DNA from: Pseudomonas hydrolytica
GTDB lineage: Bacteria > Pseudomonadota > Gammaproteobacteria > Pseudomonadales > Pseudomonadaceae
Length of the DNA stretch: 64,000 bases
NCBI RefSeq assembly: GCF_021495345.1
Contig: NZ_CP099397.1
Location: forward strand, 1,736,001-1,800,000
Direction: 5' to 3'
In this document: positions 57,058 to 64,000 of the stretch, piece after piece
Position numbering within the stretch: the stretch's first letter is position 1
Layout of the letters: each line of letters begins with the position of its first letter
Program-made: the position numbers and the translations under genes
Notes under the pieces: generated by a model
The model's database searches: none
What the model was told of the DNA's origin: nothing
Seen by the model: only the letters and a program-made list of their open reading frames with translations

Positions 57058-57863
57058 GCGCCGCCGAACCTCTGCAACCTGCCGTGGCAGCGGCTGAGCC
57101 GCTGTTCTCGGCGCGTGACCTGACCCGCCTGTACGGCCCAGACAAGGGCTGCCAGGGGGTGAGCTTCGACCTCTATCCCGGCGAGGTGTTGGGCATCGTC
57201 GGCGAGTCCGGCTCGGGCAAGTCCACCTTGCTCAGCCTGCTCTCCGGGCGCTGCCCGCCGGATCGCGGTGCGGTCAGTTATCGCGGTCGCGACGGCCAGT
57301 GGCTCGACCTGTACAGCGCCAGCGAGGCCGAGCGGCGCACGCTGCTGCGTACCGAGTGGGGCTTCGTCGAGCAGAACCCGCGTGACGGCCTGCGCATGGC
57401 GGTGTCGGCCGGCGCCAATATCGGCGAGCGGCTGATGGCCCAGGGCGTGCGCCACTACGGCGAACTGCGCGCCGCCGGGCTCGACTGGCTGAGCCAGGTG
57501 GAGATCGACCCGGCGCGTATCGACGACCTGCCGCGCACCTTCTCCGGCGGCATGCAGCAGCGCCTGCAGATCGCCCGCAACCTGGTCTCCGCGCCGCGCC
57601 TGGTATTCATGGACGAGCCGACTGGAGGGCTGGACGTGTCGGTGCAGGCGCGCCTGCTCGACCTGCTGCGCGGCCTGGTACGCGAGCTGGACCTGGCGGT
57701 GGTGATCGTCACCCACGACCTGGCGGTGGCGCGCCTGCTGGCCGACCGCCTGATGGTGATGCGCCGCTCGCGCGTGGTGGAGGCGGGGCTGACCGACCAG
57801 ATTCTCGACGACCCGCAGCATCCCTATTCGCAGCTGCTGGTGTCGTCGGTGTTGCAGCCATGA
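57054..57863 (+). CDS. phnK: Phosphonate C-P lyase system ATPase PhnK
   Basis: The 269-residue ABC-type ATPase has Walker A GESGSGKST, signature FSGGMQQRLQIAR and Walker B LVFMDEP. It binds the PhnGHIJ core rather than a membrane permease. ATG 57054 overlaps the phnJ stop. After it, the operon is interrupted by about 180 bp holding two REP-like repeats. Confidence 0.95.
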   Translation: MSAAEPLQPAVAAAEPLFSARDLTRLYGPDKGCQGVSFDLYPGEVLGIVGESGSGKSTLLSLLSGRCPPDRGAVSYRGRDGQWLDLYSASEAERRTLLRTEWGFVEQNPRDGLRMAVSAGANIGERLMAQGVRHYGELRAAGLDWLSQVEIDPARIDDLPRTFSGGMQQRLQIARNLVSAPRLVFMDEPTGGLDVSVQARLLDLLRGLVRELDLAVVIVTHDLAVARLLADRLMVMRRSRVVEAGLTDQILDDPQHPYSQLLVSSVLQP

Positions 57864-57896
57864 CTGAGAGCTACCCGCTTGCGCATGACGCGGGAT

Positions 57897-57946
57897 GTAG
57901 GGCGGGTGTAACCCGCCACGGCAATGGCGGGTTGCACCCGCCCTAC
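57897..57946. repeat. REP-like inverted repeat (GTAGGGCGGGTG family)
   Basis: Arms 57897-57917 (GTAGGGCGGGTGTAACCCGCC) and 57926-57946 (GGCGGGTTGCACCCGCCCTAC) are inverted with an 8-nt loop. Each arm is itself partly self-complementary. It lies inside the phn operon. Confidence 0.8.
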
Positions 57947-57965
57947 GGCCTGCAACCGTCAACCC

Positions 57966-58025
57966 GTAGCCCGGATGAAATCCGGGAAGCCCGTGCCCGC
58001 CACCCCCGGATTGCATCCGGGCTAC
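57966..58025. repeat. REP-like inverted repeat (GTAGCCCGGATG family), copy 4
   Basis: Arms 57966-57986 (starting GTAGCCCGGATG) and 58005-58025 (ending CATCCGGGCTAC) are inverted. It is nearly the same as the copy at 5572-5630, with an 18-nt spacer, and stands 20 bp before phnL. Confidence 0.85.
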
Positions 58026-58044
58026 GACAGCAATCGAGGTGTGT

Positions 58045-58761
58045 ATGAACAACCTGATCGAGGTCAGCGGCCTCAGCAAGACCTTCACCCTGCACCAGCA
58101 GAACGGCGTCGTCCTGCAGGTGCTGCGTGACCTGAATTTCGCCGTGCGCGGCGGCGAGTGCCTGGTGCTGCATGGGCAGTCCGGCGCCGGCAAGTCGACC
58201 CTGCTGCGCACCCTGTACGGCAACTATCTGGCGGCCGGCGGCAGCATTCGCATCCGCCACCAGGGCGAGCCGGTGGAGCTGGTCGGCGCCGAGCCGCGCC
58301 AGGTGCTGGCGGTGCGCCGGCAGAGCCTGGGTTACGTCAGCCAGTTCCTGCGGGTCATCCCGCGCGTGTCGACCCTGGACGTGGTGATGGAGCCGGCGCT
58401 GGCCCGCGGCTGGACGCGCAGCGATGCCGAGGCGCGGGCCAAGGCCCTGCTGAGTCGCCTGAATATCCCCGAGGCACTGTGGCAACTGGCGCCGGGCACC
58501 TTCTCCGGCGGCGAGCAGCAGCGCGTCAACATCGCCCGCGGCTTCATGGTCGAGTGGCCGGTGCTGCTGCTCGACGAACCCACCGCCTCGCTGGACGACG
58601 CCAACCGCCAGGTGGTGCTGGAGCTGATCCTCGAAGCCAAGGCGGCCGGCAGCGCGCTGATCGGCATCTTCCACGACCGCATCGCCCGCGAGGCGGTGGC
58701 CGACCGTTACCTCGACATGAGCGCCGCCGCGGCGCAACCGGAGTACGTCTATGTCGTCTGA
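58045..58761 (+). CDS. phnL: Phosphonate C-P lyase system ATPase PhnL
   Basis: The 238-residue ABC-type ATPase has Walker A GQSGAGKST, signature [14 protein letters not shown] and Walker B VLLLDEP. In E. coli PhnL docks onto PhnK on the lyase core. ATG at 58045 has GAGGT upstream; GTG at 58039 is an alternative. It overlaps phnM by 11 bp. Confidence 0.95.
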   Translation: MNNLIEVSGLSKTFTLHQQNGVVLQVLRDLNFAVRGGECLVLHGQSGAGKSTLLRTLYGNYLAAGGSIRIRHQGEPVELVGAEPRQVLAVRRQSLGYVSQFLRVIPRVSTLDVVMEPALARGWTRSDAEARAKALLSRLNIPEALWQLAPGTFSGGEQQRVNIARGFMVEWPVLLLDEPTASLDDANRQVVLELILEAKAAGSALIGIFHDRIAREAVADRYLDMSAAAAQPEYVYVV

Positions 58762-59896
58762 ACAGATTCTCAGCAACGCCCGCATCGTCACCGCCGAGCG
58801 CGAGTTCCTCGGTACCCTGCTACTGCGCGACGGGCTGATCGCCGCGGTGGACGAGGGCGCCAGTCGCCTGCCGCAGGCCCAGGACCTGGGCGGCGATTAC
58901 CTCCTGCCGGGGCTGGTGGAACTGCACACCGACAACCTGGAAAAACACATGAGCCCAAGGCCTGGCGTGGATTGGCCCTCGGCCTCGGCGGTGCTGACCC
59001 ACGATGCGCAGATCGTTGCCGCCGGCATCACCACGGTGTTTGATGCGCTGTCCATCGGCGACATCAACCCGCGTGGCCGGCGCATGCAGCAGCTGCCGGC
59101 GATGATCGAGGCCATTGCCGCCAGCGAGGCGGCGGGGCAGACCCGCGCCGAGCACCGCCTGCACCTACGCTGCGAGCTGTGCCACCCCGATGCCCTGACC
59201 ATCTACCGCGACCTGGTGGAGCACCCGTTGGTGGCGCTGGTGTCGGTGATGGATCACTCACCCGGCCAGCGCCAGTTCGCCAAGGTGGAGAAGTACCGCG
59301 AGTACTACATGGGCAAGTACCACCTGAGCCCGGCGGAGATGGAGGAGTTTCTGCAGGAACAGATCGCCAACTCGCGCCAGTACAGCGACCGCCAGCGTCG
59401 CGCCATCGTCGAGGACTGCCACGTCCGCGGCATTTCGGTGGCCAGTCATGACGACGCGACCTTGGCCCACGTGCGGGAGTCGGCCGGCTTCGGCATGGCC
59501 ATCGCCGAGTTCCCCACCACCCTGGAAGCGGCCAGGGCCAGCCACGAGCTGGGGCTGAAGGTGCTGATGGGGGCGCCGAACCTGGTGCGCGGCGGCTCGC
59601 ACTCGGGCAATATCGCCGCCGCGGAGCTGGCGCGCCACGGCGTGCTGGATATCCTCTCCAGCGACTACTACCCGGCCAGCCTGCTGCATGCGGCCTGGCT
59701 GCTCGCCGGGCAGGACAACGACTATGATTTGCCTGCGGCCATCGCTACCGTAAGCCGCGCGCCGGCCAGGGCGGCCGGACTGGATGACCGCGGCGAGATC
59801 CGCGTCGGCCTGCGCGCCGACCTGGTACAGGCCAGGGCGCATGGCCAGCAGCCGGTGATCCAGCAGGTGTGGCGCCAAGCACGAAGGGTATTCTGA
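58751..59896 (+). CDS. phnM: Alpha-D-ribose 1-methylphosphonate 5-triphosphate diphosphatase
   Basis: The 381-residue amidohydrolase-superfamily enzyme removes diphosphate from the ribosyl triphosphate intermediate. Metal-site residues appear in GLVELHTDNLEKH, VMDHSPGQRQF and SVASHDDAT, with the final Asp in ILSSDYYPASL. It overlaps phnL by 11 bp and phnN by 1 bp. Confidence 0.95.
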   Translation: MSSEQILSNARIVTAEREFLGTLLLRDGLIAAVDEGASRLPQAQDLGGDYLLPGLVELHTDNLEKHMSPRPGVDWPSASAVLTHDAQIVAAGITTVFDALSIGDINPRGRRMQQLPAMIEAIAASEAAGQTRAEHRLHLRCELCHPDALTIYRDLVEHPLVALVSVMDHSPGQRQFAKVEKYREYYMGKYHLSPAEMEEFLQEQIANSRQYSDRQRRAIVEDCHVRGISVASHDDATLAHVRESAGFGMAIAEFPTTLEAARASHELGLKVLMGAPNLVRGGSHSGNIAAAELARHGVLDILSSDYYPASLLHAAWLLAGQDNDYDLPAAIATVSRAPARAAGLDDRGEIRVGLRADLVQARAHGQQPVIQQVWRQARRVF

Positions 59897-60453
59897 TGCA
59901 GGGCAGGTTGATCTATCTGATGGGGCCTTCGGGCTCGGGCAAGGACAGCCTGTTGCAAGCCGCGCGCGCGCCGCTGGAGGCGCACGGTTGCCGTTTCGCC
60001 CGGCGGGTGATCACCCGCAGCGCCGAGTCGGTAGGCGAGGACGCGCTGGGGGTCAGTCCCGCGGAGTTCGAGCGCCTGGAAGGCGAGGGTGCCTTTGCCC
60101 TGAGCTGGCACGCCAATGGCCTGGCCTACGGTATCCCGCGCGAGATCGACGACTGGCTGAGCGCCGGTCAGGATGTGCTGATCAATGGCTCACGCGGTCA
60201 TCTCGAGGCTGCGCGCCAGCGCTATCCGGATCTGCTGGCGATTCTTCTGCAGGTCGACGAGGCGGTGCTGCGCCAGCGCTTGCTGGCTCGCGGCCGCGAG
60301 ACGCCGGAGCAGATCGAGCAGCGCCTGGCGCGCAGCCGCCAGTTGCAGCAGGAGGAGGGGGCAGGCACCGTCATCCTCGACAACTCCGGCCCCCTGCCGC
60401 ACACCGTCAGCCGCCTCCTGCACCTGCTCGACGAGATGCGTCGATGCGCCTGA
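59896..60453 (+). CDS. phnN: Ribose 1,5-bisphosphate phosphokinase
   Basis: The 185-residue kinase of the guanylate-kinase fold has P-loop GPSGSGKD at its start. It phosphorylates ribose 1,5-bisphosphate to PRPP, returning the sugar to metabolism. ATG at 59896 overlaps the phnM stop (TGATG); 9 upstream codons lie within phnM and are not conserved. Confidence 0.94.
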   Translation: MQGRLIYLMGPSGSGKDSLLQAARAPLEAHGCRFARRVITRSAESVGEDALGVSPAEFERLEGEGAFALSWHANGLAYGIPREIDDWLSAGQDVLINGSRGHLEAARQRYPDLLAILLQVDEAVLRQRLLARGRETPEQIEQRLARSRQLQQEEGAGTVILDNSGPLPHTVSRLLHLLDEMRRCA

Positions 60454-61208
60454 CCCTGCTCGGCACCGGCGATGCCCGCCAGGTGCCCGTGTACAACTGC
60501 AGCTGCCCGGCCTGCGATGCGGCGCGCGTGTATCCGGCGCGGCGCCGTGGCCCCTGCTGCGCGCTGATCGAATGCGGCGCGCAGCGCTGGCTGATCGACA
60601 GCGGCCTGACCGACCTTACCGAGCGCTTCGCGCCGCACAGCCTCAGCGGCATTCTGCAGACCCACTACCACGCCGACCACGCCCAGGGCCTGCTGCACCT
60701 GCGCTGGGGCCAGGGGCTGATCATCCCGGTCCATGGCCCGAACGACCCCGAAAGGCTGGCCGATCTGTACAAGCACCCCGGCATTCTCGATTTCAGCCAG
60801 CCTTTCGTTGCCTTCGAGCGCCGTCAGCTGGGTGAGCTGAATGTCACCGCGCTGCCGCTGACGCATTCCAAGCCGACCTTTGGGTACTTGTTTGAAGGGC
60901 TGGGGTTCGAAGGGCAGGGCAGGCGTATCGCCTACCTCACCGACACGGTCGGCGTGCCTGAGGCCAGTTGCGCCGAACTTCAGCGTGCACCGCTGGATCT
61001 GCTGGTGCTCGATTGCTCCACCGCGCCGCAGCCGGTGGCGCCGCGCAACCACAACGACCTGACCCGCGCGCTGGAAGTCATCGCACGCCTGCAGCCGACG
61101 CAAGCGGTGCTGACCCATATCGGCCACGCCTTCGACGCCTGGCTGCTGGAGCACCCCGACGCCTTGCCGCCTGGTGTCCAACTGGGCAGTGACGGGCTGG
61201 TGCTGTAA
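60444..61208 (+). CDS. phnP: Phosphoribosyl 1,2-cyclic phosphodiesterase
   Basis: The 254-residue metallo-beta-lactamase-fold enzyme opens the 5-phosphoribosyl cyclic phosphate. The catalytic motif is THYHADHAQG. A structural zinc site is set by NCSCPAC near residues 18-24, as in E. coli PhnP. ATG at 60444 overlaps phnN by 10 bp. It ends the operon; no phnO is present. Confidence 0.95.
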   Translation: MRLTLLGTGDARQVPVYNCSCPACDAARVYPARRRGPCCALIECGAQRWLIDSGLTDLTERFAPHSLSGILQTHYHADHAQGLLHLRWGQGLIIPVHGPNDPERLADLYKHPGILDFSQPFVAFERRQLGELNVTALPLTHSKPTFGYLFEGLGFEGQGRRIAYLTDTVGVPEASCAELQRAPLDLLVLDCSTAPQPVAPRNHNDLTRALEVIARLQPTQAVLTHIGHAFDAWLLEHPDALPPGVQLGSDGLVL

Positions 61209-61254
61209 CCCAGGCATTGGTGCATAGGACGCCCAGATATTCGAGGTATGGCGC

Positions 61255-61527
61255 TCAGCAGCGAGCGCCGCTCAACAACACCCGGCCGAAGCTGGCGCCA
61301 GGGTCCTGCGGGGTGATCGCCAGCAGGCGATCCATGCGCAGGCGTTGCTCGCCTTCTGCCGTGCGCACCAGCAGAAACTCTTCCTTGCTCGCCGTGGTTT
61401 CGGTGTTCAGGGCCTGGCCCAGCATGTGCGTGCCGTCGGTCAGTTCGATGTCCAGGCGGTAGCGGTGCAGGCAGGCGATCTCCAGGTAGTCGTAGAGATC
61501 GCAGGCCAGGGGTTGGTAATCGTCCAT
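61255..61527 (-). CDS. Rof-like Rho-binding antiterminator
   Basis: The 90-residue protein starts MDDYQPLACDLYDYLEIACL, the signature of the Rof/YaeO family that binds Rho and inhibits termination. The body fits the Sm-like fold (YRLDIELTDGTHMLGQALNT, KEEFLLV). It ends 46 bp from convergent phnP. GAGGACG precedes its ATG. Confidence 0.88.
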   Translation of the reverse strand: MDDYQPLACDLYDYLEIACLHRYRLDIELTDGTHMLGQALNTETTASKEEFLLVRTAEGEQRLRMDRLLAITPQDPGASFGRVLLSGARC

Positions 61528-61593
61528 CGAGTCGTCCTCCGCGCTGTTCTGAGCCTAGCCGAGGCTCGCGGGCATTACCGGCTTCGCATGAAA

Positions 61594-61628
61594 AAACGCC
61601 GCAATCCCCAGAGGGCATTGCGGCGTTT
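61594..61628 (-). terminator. Terminator of the OprD-family porin gene
   Basis: AAACGCCGCAAT (61594-61605) pairs with ATTGCGGCGTTT (61617-61628). On the minus strand the stem is followed by a T-run (complement of AAAAAA at 61591-61596), 45 bp after the porin stop. Confidence 0.85.
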
Positions 61629-61672
61629 CTCGTTTCAGTGGCATCGCCCTGCGTGGAGGCGAGGCCTTGGCC

Positions 61673-62920
61673 TTACATCAGCGGGATGGTGTAGCTGACG
61701 ATCAGACGGTTCTCGTCCAGGTCGCCGATACTCGCGTTGGAACGCACCATCGCGTTACGCCAGCGCACGCCGAGGTTCTTCAGCGGGCCTTCCTGAATGA
61801 TGTAGCTGATATCCACATCGCGTTCCCATTCCTTGCCGCTCACGCCGCCTACACCGTCGAAGCCGTCGCCGGTCACGTAGCGCACGAAGGCGGTCAGACC
61901 AGGAATACCGTAGCTGGCGAAGTTGATGTCATAGCGCGCCTGCCAGGATTTCTCGTCCTTGCGGGTGAAGTCGAGAATCTGGAGGTAGTTGACGATGTAC
62001 GGATCGGTTTCGTTCAGGAACGGGAAGGCATTGTCACCACCGACCTTCTGATAGCCCACGCGGAAGGTATGGGCGCCGATGCCGGCCCACAGGTTGACCG
62101 AGGTCAGGTCGTTGTCCAGCTTGCCACCGAGTTTGCGGCCGTTGTCCTGGGAGTCGAAATAGGCCAGGTTGGCGCCCAGCTTCCAGTCGCCGATCGGCTG
62201 CACATGGATCAGGTTGTACAGCTTCTGGTCGTAGATATCTTCCAGTTCGCCGTACCACAGGCCGACCGTGGTGTTGCCGCCGTTGAACTTGTAGTCGCCG
62301 CCGGCATAGTTGTAGCGATCGCTCCTGCCGCCCACGTTGGTGGCAGTGATGTCCTGCCGGTCGGTGGAGTTGCGGAAATTCACTTCGCGCAGTTGCCCGC
62401 CGTTGAGCGTCAGGCCGTCGATCTCCTGCGAGGTCAGCATGCCGCCGGTGAAGACCTGGGGCAGCAGGCGCGAGTCGCCGGAAGCAACGATGGGCAGCTT
62501 GGGCATCAGGCCGCCAACCTTGGCCACGGTCTTGGAGATACGCGCCTTGACCGCCCCGGTGGCTTCGGAATATTCGTCCGGCCCTTCATTGCCGAAGGCG
62601 TTGGGCAGCAGGTTGGTACCGGCGCGCTCGTCGGAGGAGTCCAGTTTCAGGCCCAGGCCGGCATACGCGTCCAGACCAAAGCCAACGGTGCCCTCGGTAA
62701 AGCCTGATTCGGCCTTGAGTATGAAGCCCTGTGCCCACTCTTCGCGTTTGGATTGCTGAGCCGCGGTGGTCTCGCGCAGATCGCGGTTCATGTAGAAGTT
62801 GCGTAGTTCCAGGGTGGCCTTGCTGTCACCAATGAAGTCGGCGTGAGCCAGGCTTGGCATGGTGAGGCTGGCGCCCAGCGTGGCGAGAGCCACGGCGCGG
62901 GCGAGGGGAGTCTTACTCAT
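61673..62920 (-). CDS. OprD-family outer membrane porin
   Basis: The 415-residue porin has a signal peptide (MSKTPLARAVALATLGASLT, cleaved after AHA) and the OprD start DFIGDSKATLELRNFYMNRD. The body holds alternating beta strands and ends in ENRLIVSYTIPLM, as expected for an outer-membrane barrel. OprD-type channels take up amino acids or aromatic/carboxylic acids; the substrate cannot be told from sequence alone. GAGGAG precedes the ATG. Confidence 0.93.
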   Translation of the reverse strand: MSKTPLARAVALATLGASLTMPSLAHADFIGDSKATLELRNFYMNRDLRETTAAQQSKREEWAQGFILKAESGFTEGTVGFGLDAYAGLGLKLDSSDERAGTNLLPNAFGNEGPDEYSEATGAVKARISKTVAKVGGLMPKLPIVASGDSRLLPQVFTGGMLTSQEIDGLTLNGGQLREVNFRNSTDRQDITATNVGGRSDRYNYAGGDYKFNGGNTTVGLWYGELEDIYDQKLYNLIHVQPIGDWKLGANLAYFDSQDNGRKLGGKLDNDLTSVNLWAGIGAHTFRVGYQKVGGDNAFPFLNETDPYIVNYLQILDFTRKDEKSWQARYDINFASYGIPGLTAFVRYVTGDGFDGVGGVSGKEWERDVDISYIIQEGPLKNLGVRWRNAMVRSNASIGDLDENRLIVSYTIPLM

Positions 62921-63240
62921 TATTGTTGTCTCCTCGTTGTTATTGTCAGCTCGGCCACGATGTGACCGGCCAGTTACGGCGCGATGAAATAAAACACTTC
63001 GCCGAGGAGTCGACTCTAAGACTTTAGTCTGGCGGGGCGGCCAAGCCAGCCGGCACCCGGAGGCCCGGAGCCTCTAGGTCGGGTGCTCGCGGGAAATGTG
63101 GCCGTTTCACCGCAAGTCTGAAAAAACTCGTTCGAGCCGAGTGAAAGGGCAATCAGGCAGGGACCGTTGGTCGATAAAGGCTAAAGCTTGCCTCCTGACG
63201 GCCGTTAAGTTCGGCAGATAACCTACTTGGGTACCTCGTC
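62921..63240. other. Divergent intergenic region between the porin and DUF5610 genes
   Basis: This 320-bp gap has no gene. It contains small palindromes (AGACTTTAGTCT near 63019) and, at 63182-63208, a sigma-28-like promoter for the rightward gene. The porin promoter could not be placed. Confidence 0.5.
63182..63208 (+). promoter_or_regulatory. Candidate FliA (sigma-28) promoter
   Basis: TAAAGCTT, 11 nt, GCCGTTAA matches the flagellar sigma-28 consensus TAAAGTTT-N11-GCCGATAA at 14 of 16 positions with exact spacing, 33 bp before the DUF5610 start. Confidence 0.7.
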
Positions 63241-64000
63241 ATGAAACCTCTGGCCTCGCTCAATCCTTCCGCCGCTCGCACCGCGCAAGCCAGTCAGTCC
63301 ATCGCTGCGCGCAACAATGCTGTCGACCCTCAGGCCACGCTGGCCAATCGGCTGGCCGAAAAGCTCGGCCTGCAGCCGGGCGCACTCAATGGCAAGCGCG
63401 ATGACTTCAGCCCCGAAAAGGTCGCGGAGCGGGTCTTGGGTTTCATCGAACAGCGCATCCAGAGCGAGGCGGCCGCCGGTGCCGATCCCGCCAAGCTTGA
63501 GAAACTGCTGTCGCAGGCCCGTGAAGGTGTGGAGAAGGGCTTTGCCGAGGCACGCAAGATTCTCGATGGCATGGGTGTACTGAAAGGCCAGGTGGCCAGC
63601 GATATCGATGACACCTACAAGCGCATCCAGGACGGCCTGGGCGATCTCGACAAGCGCTTCGGCGGTGCGGCGTCGGGTGTCGGCGACAAGGTGGCGGTGG
63701 CTGGTTATCGCGAGCGCTTCAGCGCGGTGGCCGAAACATTCGATCTTTCCGTCACCACGCGCGATGGCGATCGCCTGCGCATTTCCGTGGCGCAGGCTTC
63801 GGCCAGCTGGTCGCAGAGCAGTTTCGCGGCGTCCAGCGATGGCAAGAGCAGCACCCTGGTGGGCGCCAGCCAGTCCGGCAGCATGCGTATCGGCGGTTGG
63901 CAGGTGAATGTCGAAGGCGAGCTGGACGACGACGAGATCAAGGCGCTGGAAAAACTCTTCAGCCAGGTGCAGGAGCTGTCCGACAAGTTCTACGCGGGTG
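63241..64000 (+). CDS. DUF5610 domain-containing protein (partial, C-terminus off the window)
   Basis: At least 253 residues are open to the right edge. The N-terminal part has a helical region (LANRLAEKLGLQPGALNG, FSPEKVAERVLGFIEQRIQS) typical of DUF5610, followed by a more beta-rich segment (DLSVTTRDGDRLRISVAQAS). No signal peptide is seen. The function is unknown. A sigma-28-type promoter upstream suggests expression with flagellar genes. Confidence 0.75.
   Translation, partial: MKPLASLNPSAARTAQASQSIAARNNAVDPQATLANRLAEKLGLQPGALNGKRDDFSPEKVAERVLGFIEQRIQSEAAAGADPAKLEKLLSQAREGVEKGFAEARKILDGMGVLKGQVASDIDDTYKRIQDGLGDLDKRFGGAASGVGDKVAVAGYRERFSAVAETFDLSVTTRDGDRLRISVAQASASWSQSSFAASSDGKSSTLVGASQSGSMRIGGWQVNVEGELDDDEIKALEKLFSQVQELSDKFYAG

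Overview
The window is high-GC, densely coded chromosomal DNA from a Pseudomonas. Gene content and order point to the P. mendocina / P. pseudoalcaligenes / P. oleovorans side of the genus rather than P. aeruginosa itself; this species-level placement is inference. Genus markers are an Xcp-type type II secretion cluster, AotJQMP-ArgR next to the aru arginine succinyltransferase operon, NAD-GDH of the 180 kDa class, RsmA between lysC and a tRNA-Ser/tRNA-Arg array, AmrZ beside a phn C-P lyase operon, and an OprD-family porin. No phage, IS element or CRISPR array was seen.

Layout. 1-6.6 kb, minus strand: a MoxR-Bat operon (MoxR ATPase, DUF58, DUF4381, two VWA proteins and a BatD-like protein cut by the window edge). 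7.1-11.9 kb: gdhB. 12.0-22.4 kb: type II secretion genes, gspD-gspC leftward and gspE-M rightward from a shared intergenic region. 22.9-27.1 kb: arginine/ornithine ABC importer aotJQMP and the regulator argR, without aotO. 27.5-35.2 kb: aruCFGDB, a small conserved gene, and aruE. 35.3-40.8 kb: threonine aldolase, alaS, lysC and rsmA. 40.9-41.4 kb: one tRNA-Ser and three nearly identical tRNA-Arg genes. 41.4-46.3 kb: DUF4124 protein, mgtE, an NTF2-like protein, an Atu4866-like protein, an SDR and an AraC-type regulator. 46.5-49.7 kb: oadGAB. 49.9-50.2 kb: amrZ. 50.6-61.2 kb: phnCDEFGHIJKLMNP. 61.3-64 kb: a Rof-like Rho-binding protein, an OprD-family porin and a DUF5610 gene cut by the window edge.

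How the parts work together. Arginine entry (Aot), its conversion to glutamate (Aru) and glutamate deamination (GdhB) lie in one stretch. Upstream of aotJ, aruC and gdhB there are matches to the Pseudomonas ArgR half-site TGTCGC-N8-AA, so this looks like a physically gathered ArgR regulon. The phn operon has a PhoB-type array of 11-bp repeats, followed by a palindrome that fits GntR/HutC operators; a second such palindrome sits in the first codons of phnF. The mgtE leader holds a possible 19-codon upstream ORF followed directly by a hairpin that could mask the mgtE ribosome binding site. The DUF5610 gene has a close match to a flagellar sigma-28 promoter. These regulatory readings are the most novel part of the window, and all of them are inferences from sequence.
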